In this document: one piece after another, positions 27,254-37,119 of the stretch | Layout: every line of letters starts with the position of its first letter | Numbering within the stretch: position 1 is the first letter of the stretch | Assembly: GCF_018687535.1 (NCBI RefSeq) | Contig: NZ_CP061295.1 | Location: forward strand, 1,798,001 to 1,862,000 | Source: Polynucleobacter sp. MWH-S4W17 | Lineage (GTDB): Bacteria; Pseudomonadota; Gammaproteobacteria; Burkholderiales; Burkholderiaceae | Length of the DNA: 64,000 nucleotides | Reading direction: 5' to 3' | The notes under the pieces: model-generated | The model's input: only the letters and a program-made list of their open reading frames with translations | Database searches by the model: none | What the model was told of the DNA's origin: nothing | Made by a program: the position numbers and the translations under genes

Positions 27254-28834
27254 ATGATCCATACAGCCCTACTCTCCGTCTCCGATAAAAATGGCATCGT
27301 GCCTTTTGCTAAAGCCCTCCATGAGCAAGGCATTAAGCTTATTTCTACAGGCGGCACAGCAAAACTCTTGACCGAAAACAATCTGCCTGTTGTTGAAGTT
27401 TCTTCTTTAACGAAATTTCCGGAGATGCTGGATGGTCGTGTAAAAACCCTTCACCCGATGGTCCATGGTGGCCTATTAGCTCGCAGAGATTTCCCGGAAC
27501 ATATGGCAGCCCTGAAAGAGCATGGCATCGACACCATTGATATGCTCGTCATCAATCTTTACCCCTTCAATGAGACTGTTGCTAAGGAAAGCTGCTCATT
27601 CGAAGATGCCGTTGAAAACATTGATATCGGTGGCCCAGCAATGCTTCGTGCAGCAGCCAAAAATCACCAAGATGTCACTGTGCTGATCTCACCAGAAGAT
27701 TACGCTCCTGTCTTAGCAGAAATGAAGGCTAACAAGAATGTTGTTTCTTACAAAACCAATTTGGCTTTAGCGAAAAAAGTATTTGCACATACCGCGCAAT
27801 ACGATGGTGCGATTGCCAACTATCTCTCAGCATTAGGTGATGATCTTGATCACAAAGCCCGTTCTGCCTACCCAGAAACTTTGCACTTTGCCTTTGAAAA
27901 AGTACAAGAGATGCGTTACGGTGAGAATCCACACCAGTCTGCAGCATTCTACAAAGATATTTACCCAGTCGATGGCGCGCTAGCCAATTACAAGCAGTTG
28001 CAAGGGAAAGAACTTTCTTACAATAATATTGCCGATGCAGATTCTGCCTGGGAATGCGTCAAGAGCTTTACTGGCAATGCAGGTGGTGCCGCAGCTTGCG
28101 TCATCATCAAGCACGCCAACCCTTGTGGCGTAGCGGTTGGCGCTTCAGCGCTTGAAGCCTATCAAAAAGCCTTCAAGACTGATCCAAGCTCTGCTTTTGG
28201 CGGCATCATCGCCTTTAACGTCCCCTGCAATGGCGCTGCAGCTGAAGCCATCTCCAAGCAATTCGTGGAGGTATTGATTGCTCCTAGCTTTAGTGATGAA
28301 GCTAAAGCGATCTTTGCTGCGAAACAAAATGTACGCCTTCTAGAAATTCCATTGGGAACTACATTTAATACTTTTGATTTCAAACGTGTTGGTGGTGGTT
28401 TGCTCGTTCAATCCCCTGATGCCAAGAACGTTCTCGAAAGTGAAATGCGCGTTGTCAGTAAGCGTCTGCCAACCCCAAGCGAAATGCACGACATGATGTT
28501 TGCATGGCGCGTAGCCAAGTTTGTGAAATCCAATGCCATTGTGTATTGCGCTAATGGGATGACTCTTGGTATCGGCGCCGGTCAAATGAGCCGCGTAGAC
28601 TCTGCGCGCATGGCTAGCATCAAGGCTGAGAATGCTGGCTTAAGTCTTAAAGGTTCTGCAGTAGCAAGCGATGCCTTCTTCCCATTCCGTGACGGCTTAG
28701 ATGTGGTTGTTAATGGTGGTGCCAGCTGCGCAATTCAGCCTGGTGGCAGCATGCGTGATGATGAAATCATTGCGGCAGCAAATGAGCATGGCATTGCCAT
28801 GATCTTTACTGGCACCCGTCACTTCCGTCACTAA
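27254..28834 (+). CDS. purH: bifunctional AICAR formyltransferase / IMP cyclohydrolase
   Basis: A 526-aa enzyme for the last two steps of de novo IMP synthesis. The N-terminal MGS-like cyclohydrolase domain (1 to about 150) has [11 protein letters not shown] and [11 protein letters not shown]. The C-terminal AICAR transformylase domain has [14 protein letters not shown], the catalytic KHANPCG, and [11 protein letters not shown]. Length and domain order are normal. It lies 52 bases after fis and 25 before ruvC, all rightward. Confidence 0.97.
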   Translation: MIHTALLSVSDKNGIVPFAKALHEQGIKLISTGGTAKLLTENNLPVVEVSSLTKFPEMLDGRVKTLHPMVHGGLLARRDFPEHMAALKEHGIDTIDMLVINLYPFNETVAKESCSFEDAVENIDIGGPAMLRAAAKNHQDVTVLISPEDYAPVLAEMKANKNVVSYKTNLALAKKVFAHTAQYDGAIANYLSALGDDLDHKARSAYPETLHFAFEKVQEMRYGENPHQSAAFYKDIYPVDGALANYKQLQGKELSYNNIADADSAWECVKSFTGNAGGAAACVIIKHANPCGVAVGASALEAYQKAFKTDPSSAFGGIIAFNVPCNGAAAEAISKQFVEVLIAPSFSDEAKAIFAAKQNVRLLEIPLGTTFNTFDFKRVGGGLLVQSPDAKNVLESEMRVVSKRLPTPSEMHDMMFAWRVAKFVKSNAIVYCANGMTLGIGAGQMSRVDSARMASIKAENAGLSLKGSAVASDAFFPFRDGLDVVVNGGASCAIQPGGSMRDDEIIAAANEHGIAMIFTGTRHFRH

Positions 28835-28859
28835 GAAAACAAGAAGTTATAAAAAACTC

Positions 28860-29378
28860 ATGCGCTGGATTGGAATCGACCCAGGTTTGCGGACTACCGG
28901 CTTTGGAGTCATCGATGTCGATGGCCAAAAGCTGACTTACGTAGCCTCTGGGACGATTGAGAGTGGCGACCCAGCCAATGGTTTACCTGAGCGCTTAGGC
29001 GCCCTCTATGCCGGTGTCAAAGAAGTTTTAGAGACCTATCACCCAGAATCTGCCGCGATCGAAGAGGTTTTCTTAAACGTTAATCCCCGCTCTACGCTGA
29101 TGTTGGGCCAAGCTCGGGGTGCAATCATTGCCGCCCTTGTTTCTGAAAAACTCCCTGTAGCTGAGTACAGCGCCTTAAGAGTCAAGCAGTCCATTGTTGG
29201 CAGTGGTAGAGCAGCCAAGCCTCAGGTCCAAGAAATGGTAAAGCGCCTCCTGAAACTCAATCGCGCCCCTGGTACTGACGCCTCTGATGCACTAGGTGTT
29301 GCCATTTGTGCTGCTCATCATGCACAAATACCAAAAGCAATTAGTGCTGCCTTGGCTCCCAAGAAACGTAGCAAGTAA
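28860..29378 (+). CDS. ruvC: Holliday junction resolvase RuvC
   Basis: A 172-aa endonuclease that cuts Holliday junctions symmetrically. The four acidic catalytic residues are visible: D7 in [12 protein letters not shown], Glu in AAIEEVFLN (about 67-68), and the C-terminal pair in [15 protein letters not shown] (about 139-142). It begins the ruvC-ruvA-ruvB set, all in the same direction. No LexA-type SOS box (CTGT-N8-ACAG) is recognisable upstream. Confidence 0.96.
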   Translation: MRWIGIDPGLRTTGFGVIDVDGQKLTYVASGTIESGDPANGLPERLGALYAGVKEVLETYHPESAAIEEVFLNVNPRSTLMLGQARGAIIAALVSEKLPVAEYSALRVKQSIVGSGRAAKPQVQEMVKRLLKLNRAPGTDASDALGVAICAAHHAQIPKAISAALAPKKRSK

Positions 29379-29407
29379 AAATACACATCACAGGTTAAGA
29401 TCTCTAC

Positions 29408-29989
29408 ATGATTGGTCGCATTCAAGGTACTCTCGTTTCGGTTCACCCTCCTCGCCTCTTGGTCGACTGCCAAGGGATTGGTTATGAGGTTGATGTGCCT
29501 ATGAGCACGTTGTATCAATTGCCTCAAGCTGGTCAAAAAATCACTCTTCTAACGCACTTCCAAGTTCGCGAAGATGCGCAGCAACTTTTTGGTTTTGCAA
29601 CTGAGACTGAGCGTGAAGCATTTAGACAGCTGATCAAAATTAGTGGTGTTGGCTCCCGTACGGCACTAGCCGTTCTCTCAGGCATGAGTGTTAATGAACT
29701 GGCGCAAGCTATTGCGCTTCAGGAGGCTGGACGTCTCACACAAGTGCCTGGCATCGGCAAGAAAACCGCTGAACGTCTCTGCCTAGAACTCAAAGGTAAA
29801 CTAGCTCCAGACTTAGGCATTACTGGCGACAAACCTCAGGCGATTGAAACTAGCAGCGAAGTATTGCAAGCGCTCTTGGCGCTAGGTTATTCAGAAAAAG
29901 AAGCACTGTTAGCACTTAAGCAAATTCCACCCGATACCAGTATTTCAGATGGCATCCGTATGGGATTGAAGTATCTATCTAAAGCCTAA
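29408..29989 (+). CDS. ruvA: Holliday junction branch-migration protein RuvA
   Basis: A 193-aa DNA-binding subunit of the RuvAB motor. It shows the N-terminal OB-fold (residues 1 to about 64, [10 protein letters not shown]), two helix-hairpin-helix motifs in the central domain ([13 protein letters not shown] and [15 protein letters not shown]), and the mobile C-terminal domain III (about 145-193) that contacts RuvB. It sits between ruvC and ruvB. Confidence 0.97.
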   Translation: MIGRIQGTLVSVHPPRLLVDCQGIGYEVDVPMSTLYQLPQAGQKITLLTHFQVREDAQQLFGFATETEREAFRQLIKISGVGSRTALAVLSGMSVNELAQAIALQEAGRLTQVPGIGKKTAERLCLELKGKLAPDLGITGDKPQAIETSSEVLQALLALGYSEKEALLALKQIPPDTSISDGIRMGLKYLSKA

Positions 29990-30015
29990 TAGCCAAACGG
30001 TACTAAACTCTCAGC

Positions 30016-31086
30016 ATGGCAATACATACAGACGACCTCAGCTCCATTCCTGAAGATTTACCAGAAGGTAATGCCCGCATTGTGAGCGGTGCAGCGGGCA
30101 ATACTGAAGCCGTCTTTGAAAGAGCGCTACGCCCTAAACAACTCGATGAGTATGTTGGCCAAACTAAGGCCAGAGCGCAATTAGAGATTTTTATTAGTGC
30201 TACGAGAGCGCGCAAGGAAGCCCTGGATCACGTTCTGTTATTTGGGCCTCCTGGACTAGGTAAAACGACTCTTGCTCACATTATTGCGAGAGAGCTAGGC
30301 GTGAACTTACGTCAAACGAGTGGCCCTGTTCTAGACAGGCCGGGCGATCTTGCTGCCTTACTTACCAATTTAGAAGAAAACGATGTTCTCTTTATTGATG
30401 AGATTCATCGTCTGTCTCCAGTTGTGGAAGAAATTCTGTATCCCGCACTAGAGGATTACAGCCTAGACATCATGATTGGCGAAGGTCCTGCAGCCCGTAG
30501 CGTGAAAATTGATCTCAAACCATTTACCTTGATCGGTGCAACTACTCGCGCCGGCATGCTAACTAACCCACTGCGCGATCGCTTTGGTATTGTGGCTAGG
30601 CTCGAGTTCTACACCACCGAAGAACTCACTAAAATTATTAATCGCTCAGCTAGCTTGCTTAAGGCTGATATTGATCCAGAAGGCTCAATAGAAATTGCTA
30701 AACGTGCCCGTGGCACTCCTCGTATTGCCAACCGCCTATTACGCCGCGTTCGTGACTATGCAGAAGTAAAAGGCACTGGCACGATCACTAAAGCTATGGC
30801 AGATGCTGCACTGAAGATGCTGGATGTGGATCCAAGCGGCTTTGATGTGATGGACAGAAAACTCTTAGAGGCAATCTTGCACAAGTTTGATGGGGGCCCT
30901 GTAGGTATCGATAACTTGGCAGCTGCTATTGGCGAAGAGCGCGATACGATTGAAGATGTTCTTGAGCCCTATCTCATTCAACAAGGCTATCTACAAAGAA
31001 CCTCGCGCGGCCGAGTAGCAACTCGCCAAGCCTATGAACACTTTGGGTTAACACCACCCAGCGGAAGTGCTAACCAGGATTTGTAA
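30016..31086 (+). CDS. ruvB: Holliday junction helicase motor RuvB
   Basis: A 356-aa AAA+ ATPase driving branch migration. Walker [13 protein letters not shown] (about residues 76-87), Walker [11 protein letters not shown] (about 128-137), sensor 1 region [11 protein letters not shown], arginine-finger region LRDRFG, and a C-terminal winged-helix domain (DRKLLEAI onward). It is the last gene of the ruvCAB set and converges on the autotransporter gene with 24 bases between. Confidence 0.97.
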   Translation: MAIHTDDLSSIPEDLPEGNARIVSGAAGNTEAVFERALRPKQLDEYVGQTKARAQLEIFISATRARKEALDHVLLFGPPGLGKTTLAHIIARELGVNLRQTSGPVLDRPGDLAALLTNLEENDVLFIDEIHRLSPVVEEILYPALEDYSLDIMIGEGPAARSVKIDLKPFTLIGATTRAGMLTNPLRDRFGIVARLEFYTTEELTKIINRSASLLKADIDPEGSIEIAKRARGTPRIANRLLRRVRDYAEVKGTGTITKAMADAALKMLDVDPSGFDVMDRKLLEAILHKFDGGPVGIDNLAAAIGEERDTIEDVLEPYLIQQGYLQRTSRGRVATRQAYEHFGLTPPSGSANQDL

Positions 31087-31110
31087 TTCAGCAAGTCTGT
31101 TTTTTAAGCG

Positions 31111-33474
31111 TTAGAACTTTAATCTAAGCTCTGCACCGCCACCGTATTCATGACCATACGTATTGTATGAGGCGACTGCACCAATACGAGCAGATACGTC
31201 TTTCGTAATTCCACCTTGAATACCCAAACCAACCATATTGGATACGGGACCCATATTGGCGCCAACCTGTGCAAATGATTGAGTACTTCCACTGAAAGAA
31301 GTGGTTGCTGTAACTGTATGGGCTGAAGCACTATTGGCATACCAGTCATAACCGAACTTATAGAAACCAATTAATGACAATGGATCATTGGTTCCTTTAA
31401 GCATTGGATAAATAAAATCTGCACCCGCAAATGTCACAGCAGTGTAAGCAGTTGCCGAGTTAATACCGTAATTAAATGTATTACCGCCCTGCTCACTAGC
31501 CCCACCCATCCAGAGTTGAGAATATGAAGCGCCCACGAATGGTGAAACGGTGAAATTTTCCGCTTGATACGCTTTAGCTAGCTTGGCAGCCGCATATACG
31601 CCATTGGACTTAAATGAGCTAGTTGCATTTCCACCAACCAAATCTCCCACATTGGGGGCGCTTCTATTGGCATTGGTGTTGCCATACATATAACCCAGCG
31701 CGCCAGAAAGTTTGACCTGCTCAGCAAAGTTACGCGCTCCATACAAACCAGTATAGAAGTTGGTGGTGTTGAAGTTTTGGGTTACTTGCTGACTCTCAGT
31801 CATCGAGGTGGTGCCAGTCCCAGCAAATACACCAAAACCCCCGTCTTTAGATCGCCTAATGTCCCCACCAATAATGATGTCGTAGAGGCTATAACCGAAG
31901 CCAGCCAGATTGTTGTAATTATTGACAGTACCTCGCACTGCTGCAGCATCTGCCCATAAATAACGACCTTCATCATCTTGATAAACCTTGGTAGAAGGTG
32001 AGGCACTCATTGGTGCATGAATACGATCCATGACTGTATTGGTAATGTGCGCCATCTGCTCAAGGCCAATGGTCATGTTAGAGGAGTAGCCTTCAGCGTG
32101 AACATTTTGTAATTGATTGACCTGGGCTGGCGCCAATCCGCTAACCGCCGCACCAATGGTCACTCCATTTGATTGAATACTGGTATTGGCTGATTGACCA
32201 GCAAATACATAGGCTAAGTTTGTACCAGCTGCACTTCCAGCAACCACCGGAGTGGCAGCGACTGTTTTGGTTGTTTGTAAATTCCAAGTATTCCCAGATG
32301 AATTATTCAAAATCCATGAAGTAGTAACTAGACCACCAACAAAACTACCAGTTGTACTCAATAAATTACCACTTGTTAAACCATTTAGCACGGAACTGTA
32401 GTTTGAAACACCCGTAGGCAATGTGGAGCGAGTTATATCAATACCAAAATTAGTTTGTGTACCTGTAGTTAAAGAAGAAGCAATCAATCCTCCATAACTA
32501 GTTGTGCTGTTAATAATAATGTTGTAATTACTAGGTAAATTTCCAGAATAGGTCAAAGCGCTTTGAAGGTTGTTCAGCGTACTAATTGTTCCCGTTGTGC
32601 TGTTGATAATCCCATATCCACTGTTACTGGTATTACCGCTTGTTAGATTGCCCAAGTTAGTAATTGTGCCGATGCTGCCCCCATTATTTTCAATAGCGGC
32701 ATAGCAGGTTCCTCCACTACAAACGCTGTGATCAATAGTTCCCGTATTGATAATGGTGCCAATTGAGTTAGCCGCCCCAAGAACGATTGCGCTAGCGAAA
32801 GTAGAGGAGCCCGTGCCATTAATACCACCCTGAATAGTTCCTGAATTTATTAAGGTATCGATTCTGGAGCTAAAGGCTGGTTGGAAGTAAATTGCATTGT
32901 TCTGCGCAGAAATAGTGCCCGAATTATTCAACGTACCAATATGGCCGTTTTGTTGTATGGCGTAAGCTCCGTTACCCCCTATGCCGACTGTAGCTGAAAT
33001 GGTGCCAGAGTTATTTAGTGTGCCAATTTGATTGTTATTAGCTATGGCGCCATAGCTATTGCCGCTTGCACCAGAATTGATGGTGCCGGTATTGGTTAAT
33101 GTTCCTATATTTCCACTGTTAATCAACCCACTTCGAGAACTACTAGTAATGGCTCCTTGGTTCTGAAGTGTGTTAATCACACCGTTATTTACCAAACCAT
33201 TCCAGTAAATTCCGTTGCTAATCGTCCCCAAGTTAAGAAATGTATTGGTTACATTACCTGGGGTTCCAATATTGACTGCATCAGTAGCAAAGAACGAACT
33301 CACAGTGACACCTGAGGCGATCGTTACACCAGAGACCGTATTATTAATACTCAAGTCTTCGCAACTACTAGTGATGTTGATTGGGTCTCCAGTATTGCTG
33401 CACGCGCCAAATACCTGATTAAAAGCCAGCAATGCTGCAACCAACGAAAAAGCCTTTAGGCATTTATTTTTCAT
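31111..33474 (-). CDS. autotransporter with repeat-rich beta-helical passenger
   Basis: A 787-aa type V secretion protein. It has a signal peptide (MKNKCLKAFSLVAALLAFNQVFG), a passenger of about residues 25-480 built of irregular repeats with the core NNSGTI / NTGTI (beta-helix pattern), and a C-terminal autotransporter beta-barrel (about 510-787) ending in GGAELRLKF, with the terminal aromatic residue required by the Bam machinery. It probably exposes an adhesin-like passenger on the cell surface. No protease or lipase motif is seen in the passenger. Its start overlaps the stop of the upstream lipoprotein gene (TAATG), so the two are translationally coupled. Confidence 0.85.
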   Translation of the reverse strand: MKNKCLKAFSLVAALLAFNQVFGACSNTGDPINITSSCEDLSINNTVSGVTIASGVTVSSFFATDAVNIGTPGNVTNTFLNLGTISNGIYWNGLVNNGVINTLQNQGAITSSSRSGLINSGNIGTLTNTGTINSGASGNSYGAIANNNQIGTLNNSGTISATVGIGGNGAYAIQQNGHIGTLNNSGTISAQNNAIYFQPAFSSRIDTLINSGTIQGGINGTGSSTFASAIVLGAANSIGTIINTGTIDHSVCSGGTCYAAIENNGGSIGTITNLGNLTSGNTSNSGYGIINSTTGTISTLNNLQSALTYSGNLPSNYNIIINSTTSYGGLIASSLTTGTQTNFGIDITRSTLPTGVSNYSSVLNGLTSGNLLSTTGSFVGGLVTTSWILNNSSGNTWNLQTTKTVAATPVVAGSAAGTNLAYVFAGQSANTSIQSNGVTIGAAVSGLAPAQVNQLQNVHAEGYSSNMTIGLEQMAHITNTVMDRIHAPMSASPSTKVYQDDEGRYLWADAAAVRGTVNNYNNLAGFGYSLYDIIIGGDIRRSKDGGFGVFAGTGTTSMTESQQVTQNFNTTNFYTGLYGARNFAEQVKLSGALGYMYGNTNANRSAPNVGDLVGGNATSSFKSNGVYAAAKLAKAYQAENFTVSPFVGASYSQLWMGGASEQGGNTFNYGINSATAYTAVTFAGADFIYPMLKGTNDPLSLIGFYKFGYDWYANSASAHTVTATTSFSGSTQSFAQVGANMGPVSNMVGLGIQGGITKDVSARIGAVASYNTYGHEYGGGAELRLKF
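32604..33234 (-). repeat. degenerate repeats encoding the beta-helix passenger
   Basis: Within the autotransporter gene the protein repeats the units IGTLNNSGTI, IGTLTNTGTI, IGTITNLGN and similar at irregular intervals of about 20-45 residues (roughly residues 80-290). At DNA level the copies share short blocks but have diverged, so this is an old repeat array, not a fresh tandem duplication. Confidence 0.65.
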
Positions 33475-33848
33475 TATTCATTCTTATAAACATTAACTGT
33501 GCCACCACAAGCAGCAAAACACTGTCTATAGGATTCGTCGCAGTTCCAGTAATTTGGATTTACTGAACAGTACTGCGGATTGGGATTGCATTTCTTCACA
33601 TCATCGTGGCTTTGCGCACGATTAACGCAGGCTTGATAGCTATAACTATTCTGCTGATGACAAGCATTCACATTGTTCTGCGCTTGAGCCTGTGCGCCGT
33701 TGTAACAAACATTCTTAGTGCTCATGCAATGAACAGCGCATGTTTTGCCGCCTTCAGTGGGCGGGGCAATATATTCATATCGGTATGTGGTGCAAGAGCT
33801 GATACAAAGAATTGCAAAACAAGACAGGATAAGTGACTTAAAATTCAT
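33474..33848 (-). CDS. small cysteine-rich lipoprotein, unknown function
   Basis: A 124-aa protein I do not recognise. The signal sequence ends in a lipobox (LCISSC, lipidated Cys19). After it come ten more cysteines, enough for five disulfides, including two CxxxC pairs (CAVHC and CFAAC). The rest is rich in Asn, Gln and Tyr with almost no hydrophobic core. Start is set at ATG 33848; a few further codons upstream lack support. Its stop overlaps the autotransporter start (TAATG), which strongly suggests one transcript and perhaps a shared surface function. A small secreted protein gene is divergent, only 35 bases away. Confidence 0.7.
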   Translation of the reverse strand: MNFKSLILSCFAILCISSCTTYRYEYIAPPTEGGKTCAVHCMSTKNVCYNGAQAQAQNNVNACHQQNSYSYQACVNRAQSHDDVKKCNPNPQYCSVNPNYWNCDESYRQCFAACGGTVNVYKNE

Positions 33849-33883
33849 ATAGAAAATCATTATTGGAATTATTAATATTTTAT

Positions 33884-34216
33884 ATGTTCAGAGCTCTTAT
33901 CACCCTATTAATATGCCTTTCTATGCCGGTCAGCGCTATAGAGAAGCCAGAGGGTGTTGTTTATTGCCATGGCAAGACCGTTATTGAATATCGCCTAGTC
34001 AATCCTGAGGTGAATGGAACCGCCTCGGATGTTGATTTAACTGTGAATGGCAAGACTATCCGGGTAATGACAGCCTATTCTTGGTTTGGCTCAAACCAAG
34101 CCACTCCAAAAGCATTTAAGTTCGCTATTCTGGGAGAAAAGCAGTTCAACCCGCTACTGGTATTTGATAGCTATCTTGAGGATGCCAAGAAACGCAAATA
34201 CACTCAGTGCAATTAA
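33884..34216 (+). CDS. small secreted protein, unknown function
   Basis: A 110-aa protein with a signal peptide ([18 protein letters not shown]) and a short beta-rich mature part containing two cysteines, one near the start (VYCHG) and one next to the C-terminus (TQCN), likely disulfide-bonded. No family is recognised. Start ATG 33884 is used; a TTG at 33863 would disturb the signal peptide. It is divergent from the lipoprotein-autotransporter pair and overlaps the end of tyrS by four bases tail to tail. Confidence 0.65.
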   Translation: MFRALITLLICLSMPVSAIEKPEGVVYCHGKTVIEYRLVNPEVNGTASDVDLTVNGKTIRVMTAYSWFGSNQATPKAFKFAILGEKQFNPLLVFDSYLEDAKKRKYTQCN

Positions 34217-35445
34217 GCTAGCGTCACTTTCGCAAACTTACGCTTACCTACCTGCACCACATACGTTCCAGCTTCAACCTTTAATTGCTTATCAGCAACG
34301 GTTACACCATCAATCTTTACGCCATTTTGCTCTATATTGCGCATCGCTTCAGATGTCGAAGGGGCAAGACCTGCGGCCTTCAAAAGATTAGCGATTGCCA
34401 TAGGCGCACCAGAGAGACTTACTTCTGGAATATCGTCAGGCACACCACCTTTAGCACGGTGATTAAAGTCCTCTAAGGCTTTTTCTGCTGCGGCTTGCGA
34501 GTGGAAGCGTGCCACGATTTCTTGTGCGAGAAGTACTTTGCAATCCTTTGGATTGCGACCTGCAGAAACTTCTTGCTTCATCAGATCTATTTCTGCCATT
34601 GGTCGGAATGACAGCAATGTGAAGTAGTCCCACATTAAATCATCGGAAATACTGAGGAGCTTGCCAAACATATCGCCAGCAGGCTCACTAATGCCAATAT
34701 AGTTACCCTTGGACTTACTCATCTTCTCTACGCCATCAAGACCAACTAGTAATGGCATCGTCAAAATACATTGAGGCTCTTGACCATACTCACGTTGGAG
34801 TTCACGGCCAACTAGAAGATTGAACTTCTGATCTGTACCACCCAACTCTAAATCACTCTTCAGCGCAACAGAGTCATAGCCCTGCATGAGTGGATATAAA
34901 AACTCATGAATTGAAATGGGTACACCATTGCGATAACGCTTAGTAAAGTCATCACGTTCCAACATACGAGCAACAGTATGTTTAGCGGCCAACTGAATCA
35001 TCCCGCGCGCGCCCAAAGGATCACACCACTCACTGTTGTAACGAACTTCCGTCTTAGAAGGATCGAGCACCATACTTGCTTGACGATAGTAAGTCTCAGC
35101 ATTGGCAGCGATTTCTTCTGCAGTCAACGGTGGGCGAGTTGCATTACGACCCGATGGATCACCGATCATGCTCGTAAAGTCACCGATCAAGAAAATAACG
35201 GTGTGACCTAAATCCTGCAACTGGCGCAGCTTATTTAAAACAACGGTATGACCCAGATGAATATCAGGTGCCGTAGGATCTAAACCTAATTTAATCCTGA
35301 GTGGCGTCTTAGTAGCTTGGCTACGAGCAAGTTTCTGAACCCAGTCCGCCTCAACCAATAGCTCATCGCAGCCACGTTTGGTGACTTCGAGCGCCGCAAA
35401 GACTTCGGGGGTCAAAGGATATTTTTGTTCTGGTTTAGCCGTCAT
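34213..35445 (-). CDS. tyrS: tyrosyl-tRNA synthetase
   Basis: A 410-aa class I synthetase. The HIGH-type motif is HLGHTVVL (about residues 61-68), the KMSKS motif is in [12 protein letters not shown] (about 235), and a C-terminal S4-like RNA-binding domain (about 345-405, with [10 protein letters not shown]) follows. [12 protein letters not shown] identifies the TyrRS group. It is divergent from anmK, with 76 bases between starts containing two pairs of direct repeats. Confidence 0.96.
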   Translation of the reverse strand: MTAKPEQKYPLTPEVFAALEVTKRGCDELLVEADWVQKLARSQATKTPLRIKLGLDPTAPDIHLGHTVVLNKLRQLQDLGHTVIFLIGDFTSMIGDPSGRNATRPPLTAEEIAANAETYYRQASMVLDPSKTEVRYNSEWCDPLGARGMIQLAAKHTVARMLERDDFTKRYRNGVPISIHEFLYPLMQGYDSVALKSDLELGGTDQKFNLLVGRELQREYGQEPQCILTMPLLVGLDGVEKMSKSKGNYIGISEPAGDMFGKLLSISDDLMWDYFTLLSFRPMAEIDLMKQEVSAGRNPKDCKVLLAQEIVARFHSQAAAEKALEDFNHRAKGGVPDDIPEVSLSGAPMAIANLLKAAGLAPSTSEAMRNIEQNGVKIDGVTVADKQLKVEAGTYVVQVGKRKFAKVTLA

Positions 35446-35487
35446 GCTGATTCGGATTGCTGATTCAGTTAAATTAGTAGTTAAATT
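35445..35487. repeat. two pairs of short direct repeats in the tyrS/anmK intergenic region
   Basis: TGCTGATTC occurs at 35445-35453 and 35458-35466 (13-base period); AGTTAAATT occurs at 35467-35475 and 35479-35487 (12-base period). They lie between the divergent tyrS and anmK starts. They could be regulator half-sites on one face of the helix or simple slippage duplications. Confidence 0.4.
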
Positions 35488-35521
35488 GCTAAATCATAAT
35501 TGTCGCATTCCTGAGAGCTCC

Positions 35522-36649
35522 ATGAACAAACCCCATTCCCTCTATATCGGCCTAATGTCTGGCACCAGCCTGGATGGGATAGATGCTGTTCTAGCGAAGA
35601 TAGGGGCTAATGGGGAAGCTAGTGCGCTAGACGCCATTAGCGCCCCTTTCTCAGCGGAGCTCCGTAAGACCCTATCTGAGCTTCAAAGCCCCGGCCCAAA
35701 TGAGCTCCACCGAGAAAAACAAGCAGGAAATGCCCTAGCCATGGCCTATGCAGAAGCAGTTAGCCAGTTGCTCAAAAAAACAAATCTACAGCCTTCTGAT
35801 ATCGCTGCCATCGGCGCTCACGGTCAGACCATTCGCCACCAACCTCATCTAGGTGATTGGGCATACACACATCAAACCCTGAATCCCGCTCTCTTGGCAG
35901 AAAAAACGGGTATTGATGTCATTGCTGACTTTAGGAGTCGGGATGTAGCTGCTGGAGGTCATGGAGCACCTTTGGTTCCAGCGTTTCATGCGCAACAGTT
36001 TGTAGAAGATCAAAATTTAGCTATTCTCAATATTGGCGGCATCGCAAATCTCACATTACTTCCTAAGAATGGTGAAGTCACTGGCTTTGATTGCGGGCCA
36101 GGAAATATATTGATGGATGTCTGGATTCAAGAGCATCAAGGCAACGCATTTGATGAGAATGGCAACTGGGCGTTACAAGGAAAAGTTCATGAAGCACTAC
36201 TTACAAAAATGTTGTCTGATTCTTTCTTTACAAAAGTTCCGCCCAAGAGTACTGGTAGAGACGACTTTCATCTTGCTTGGTTACAAGAAAAATTGAATGG
36301 TGAAAATCATCTTTGTGAAGATGTACAGGCCACTTTATTGCACCTCACTGCTCACTCAGCCCTCGAAGCTTTAGCCCGTCATGCCCCGCAAACCCAGAAG
36401 CTGATTATCTGTGGAGGTGGTGCCAGAAACAGTGCCTTGATGAATTTATTCAAAGTGAAGTCGCAGCATTTCTTCAAAAAGCCATTAGAAATTACTACAA
36501 GTGAGTCGGCAGGAATTGATCCACAGCTAGTAGAGGGCCTTGCCTTTGCATGGCTTGCATGGGCCCACAAAGAAAAACGGCCAGCAAATTTGCCAGCCGT
36601 TACGGGAGCGAAGGGTCCTAGAATTCTAGGCGCTTGCTATCCTGCTTAA
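35522..36649 (+). CDS. anmK: anhydro-N-acetylmuramic acid kinase AnmK
   Basis: A 375-aa ASKHA-fold kinase that opens and phosphorylates 1,6-anhydro-MurNAc to MurNAc-6-phosphate during cell-wall recycling. The signature GLMSGTSLDGIDAVL is at residues 9-23. Further conserved blocks are GAHGQTIRH, DFRSRDVAAGGHGAPLVPAFH, NIGGIANLT, DCGPGNILMD and ICGGGARN. Start ATG 35522 gives exactly the family N-terminus; an upstream frame extension to 35378 lies in tyrS. With amgK and murU at 21.5-23.2 kb it supplies the entry step of the recycling route. Confidence 0.95.
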   Translation: MNKPHSLYIGLMSGTSLDGIDAVLAKIGANGEASALDAISAPFSAELRKTLSELQSPGPNELHREKQAGNALAMAYAEAVSQLLKKTNLQPSDIAAIGAHGQTIRHQPHLGDWAYTHQTLNPALLAEKTGIDVIADFRSRDVAAGGHGAPLVPAFHAQQFVEDQNLAILNIGGIANLTLLPKNGEVTGFDCGPGNILMDVWIQEHQGNAFDENGNWALQGKVHEALLTKMLSDSFFTKVPPKSTGRDDFHLAWLQEKLNGENHLCEDVQATLLHLTAHSALEALARHAPQTQKLIICGGGARNSALMNLFKVKSQHFFKKPLEITTSESAGIDPQLVEGLAFAWLAWAHKEKRPANLPAVTGAKGPRILGACYPA

Positions 36650-36674
36650 TTAAATATTAATTAAGCTCGTTTTT
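36644..36674. terminator. bidirectional terminator between anmK and erpA
   Basis: A perfect ten-base inverted repeat GCTTAATTAA-ATA-TTAATTAAGC (36644-36666) with a T-run on the plus side. The anmK stop codon lies inside the left arm. It separates the convergent anmK and erpA genes. AT-rich stem, so efficiency is uncertain. Confidence 0.5.
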
Positions 36675-36676
36675 AT

Positions 36677-37051
36677 TTAAGCAGAGAAAGAAGATCCGCA
36701 GCCACAAGTAGTTTGGGCATTTGGGTTCTTAATCACAAACTGTGAGCCGTTGATGTCTTCTTTGTAATCAATCTCAGCGCCAACTAAATATTGGAAACTC
36801 ATTGAGTCCACCAACAAAGTAACGCCATTCTTTTCAAAGAGTGTGTCATCTTCATTTACAGCATCATCAAATGTGAAGCCATACTGAAATCCTGAGCAAC
36901 CGCCACCTTGTACGAATACGCGCAATTTCAACTCTGGATTACCTTCTTCAGCAATCAAGTCCGCCACTTTCGCAGCAGCGCTATCCGTGAACACCAATGG
37001 GGTTGGCGGCTCGGCTAAATCTTGTGCAGTTTGTGTAGCTAATTCGGTCAT
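36677..37051 (-). CDS. erpA: iron-sulfur cluster insertion protein ErpA
   Basis: A 124-aa A-type carrier delivering Fe-S clusters to apo-proteins. The three cluster cysteines are in [11 protein letters not shown] (about residue 53) and the C-terminal [10 protein letters not shown]. Length and the tail match ErpA in betaproteobacteria, where it is also found beside argC and rpsI-rplM. IscA is an alternative, but no isc genes are present here. It lies 68 bases downstream of argC on the same strand. Confidence 0.92.
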   Translation of the reverse strand: MTELATQTAQDLAEPPTPLVFTDSAAAKVADLIAEEGNPELKLRVFVQGGGCSGFQYGFTFDDAVNEDDTLFEKNGVTLLVDSMSFQYLVGAEIDYKEDINGSQFVIKNPNAQTTCGCGSSFSA

Positions 37052-37119
37052 GATTTACTCCCAATTCAAAAGGCAATGTCTTATTTTAGGCTTTTAATGC
37101 CCAGTTTGCTGAAGGGTCA

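Noticed and set aside
35378..35521. Extended anmK N-terminus
   Set aside because: The added segment is antisense to tyrS, and the family signature begins just after ATG 35522.
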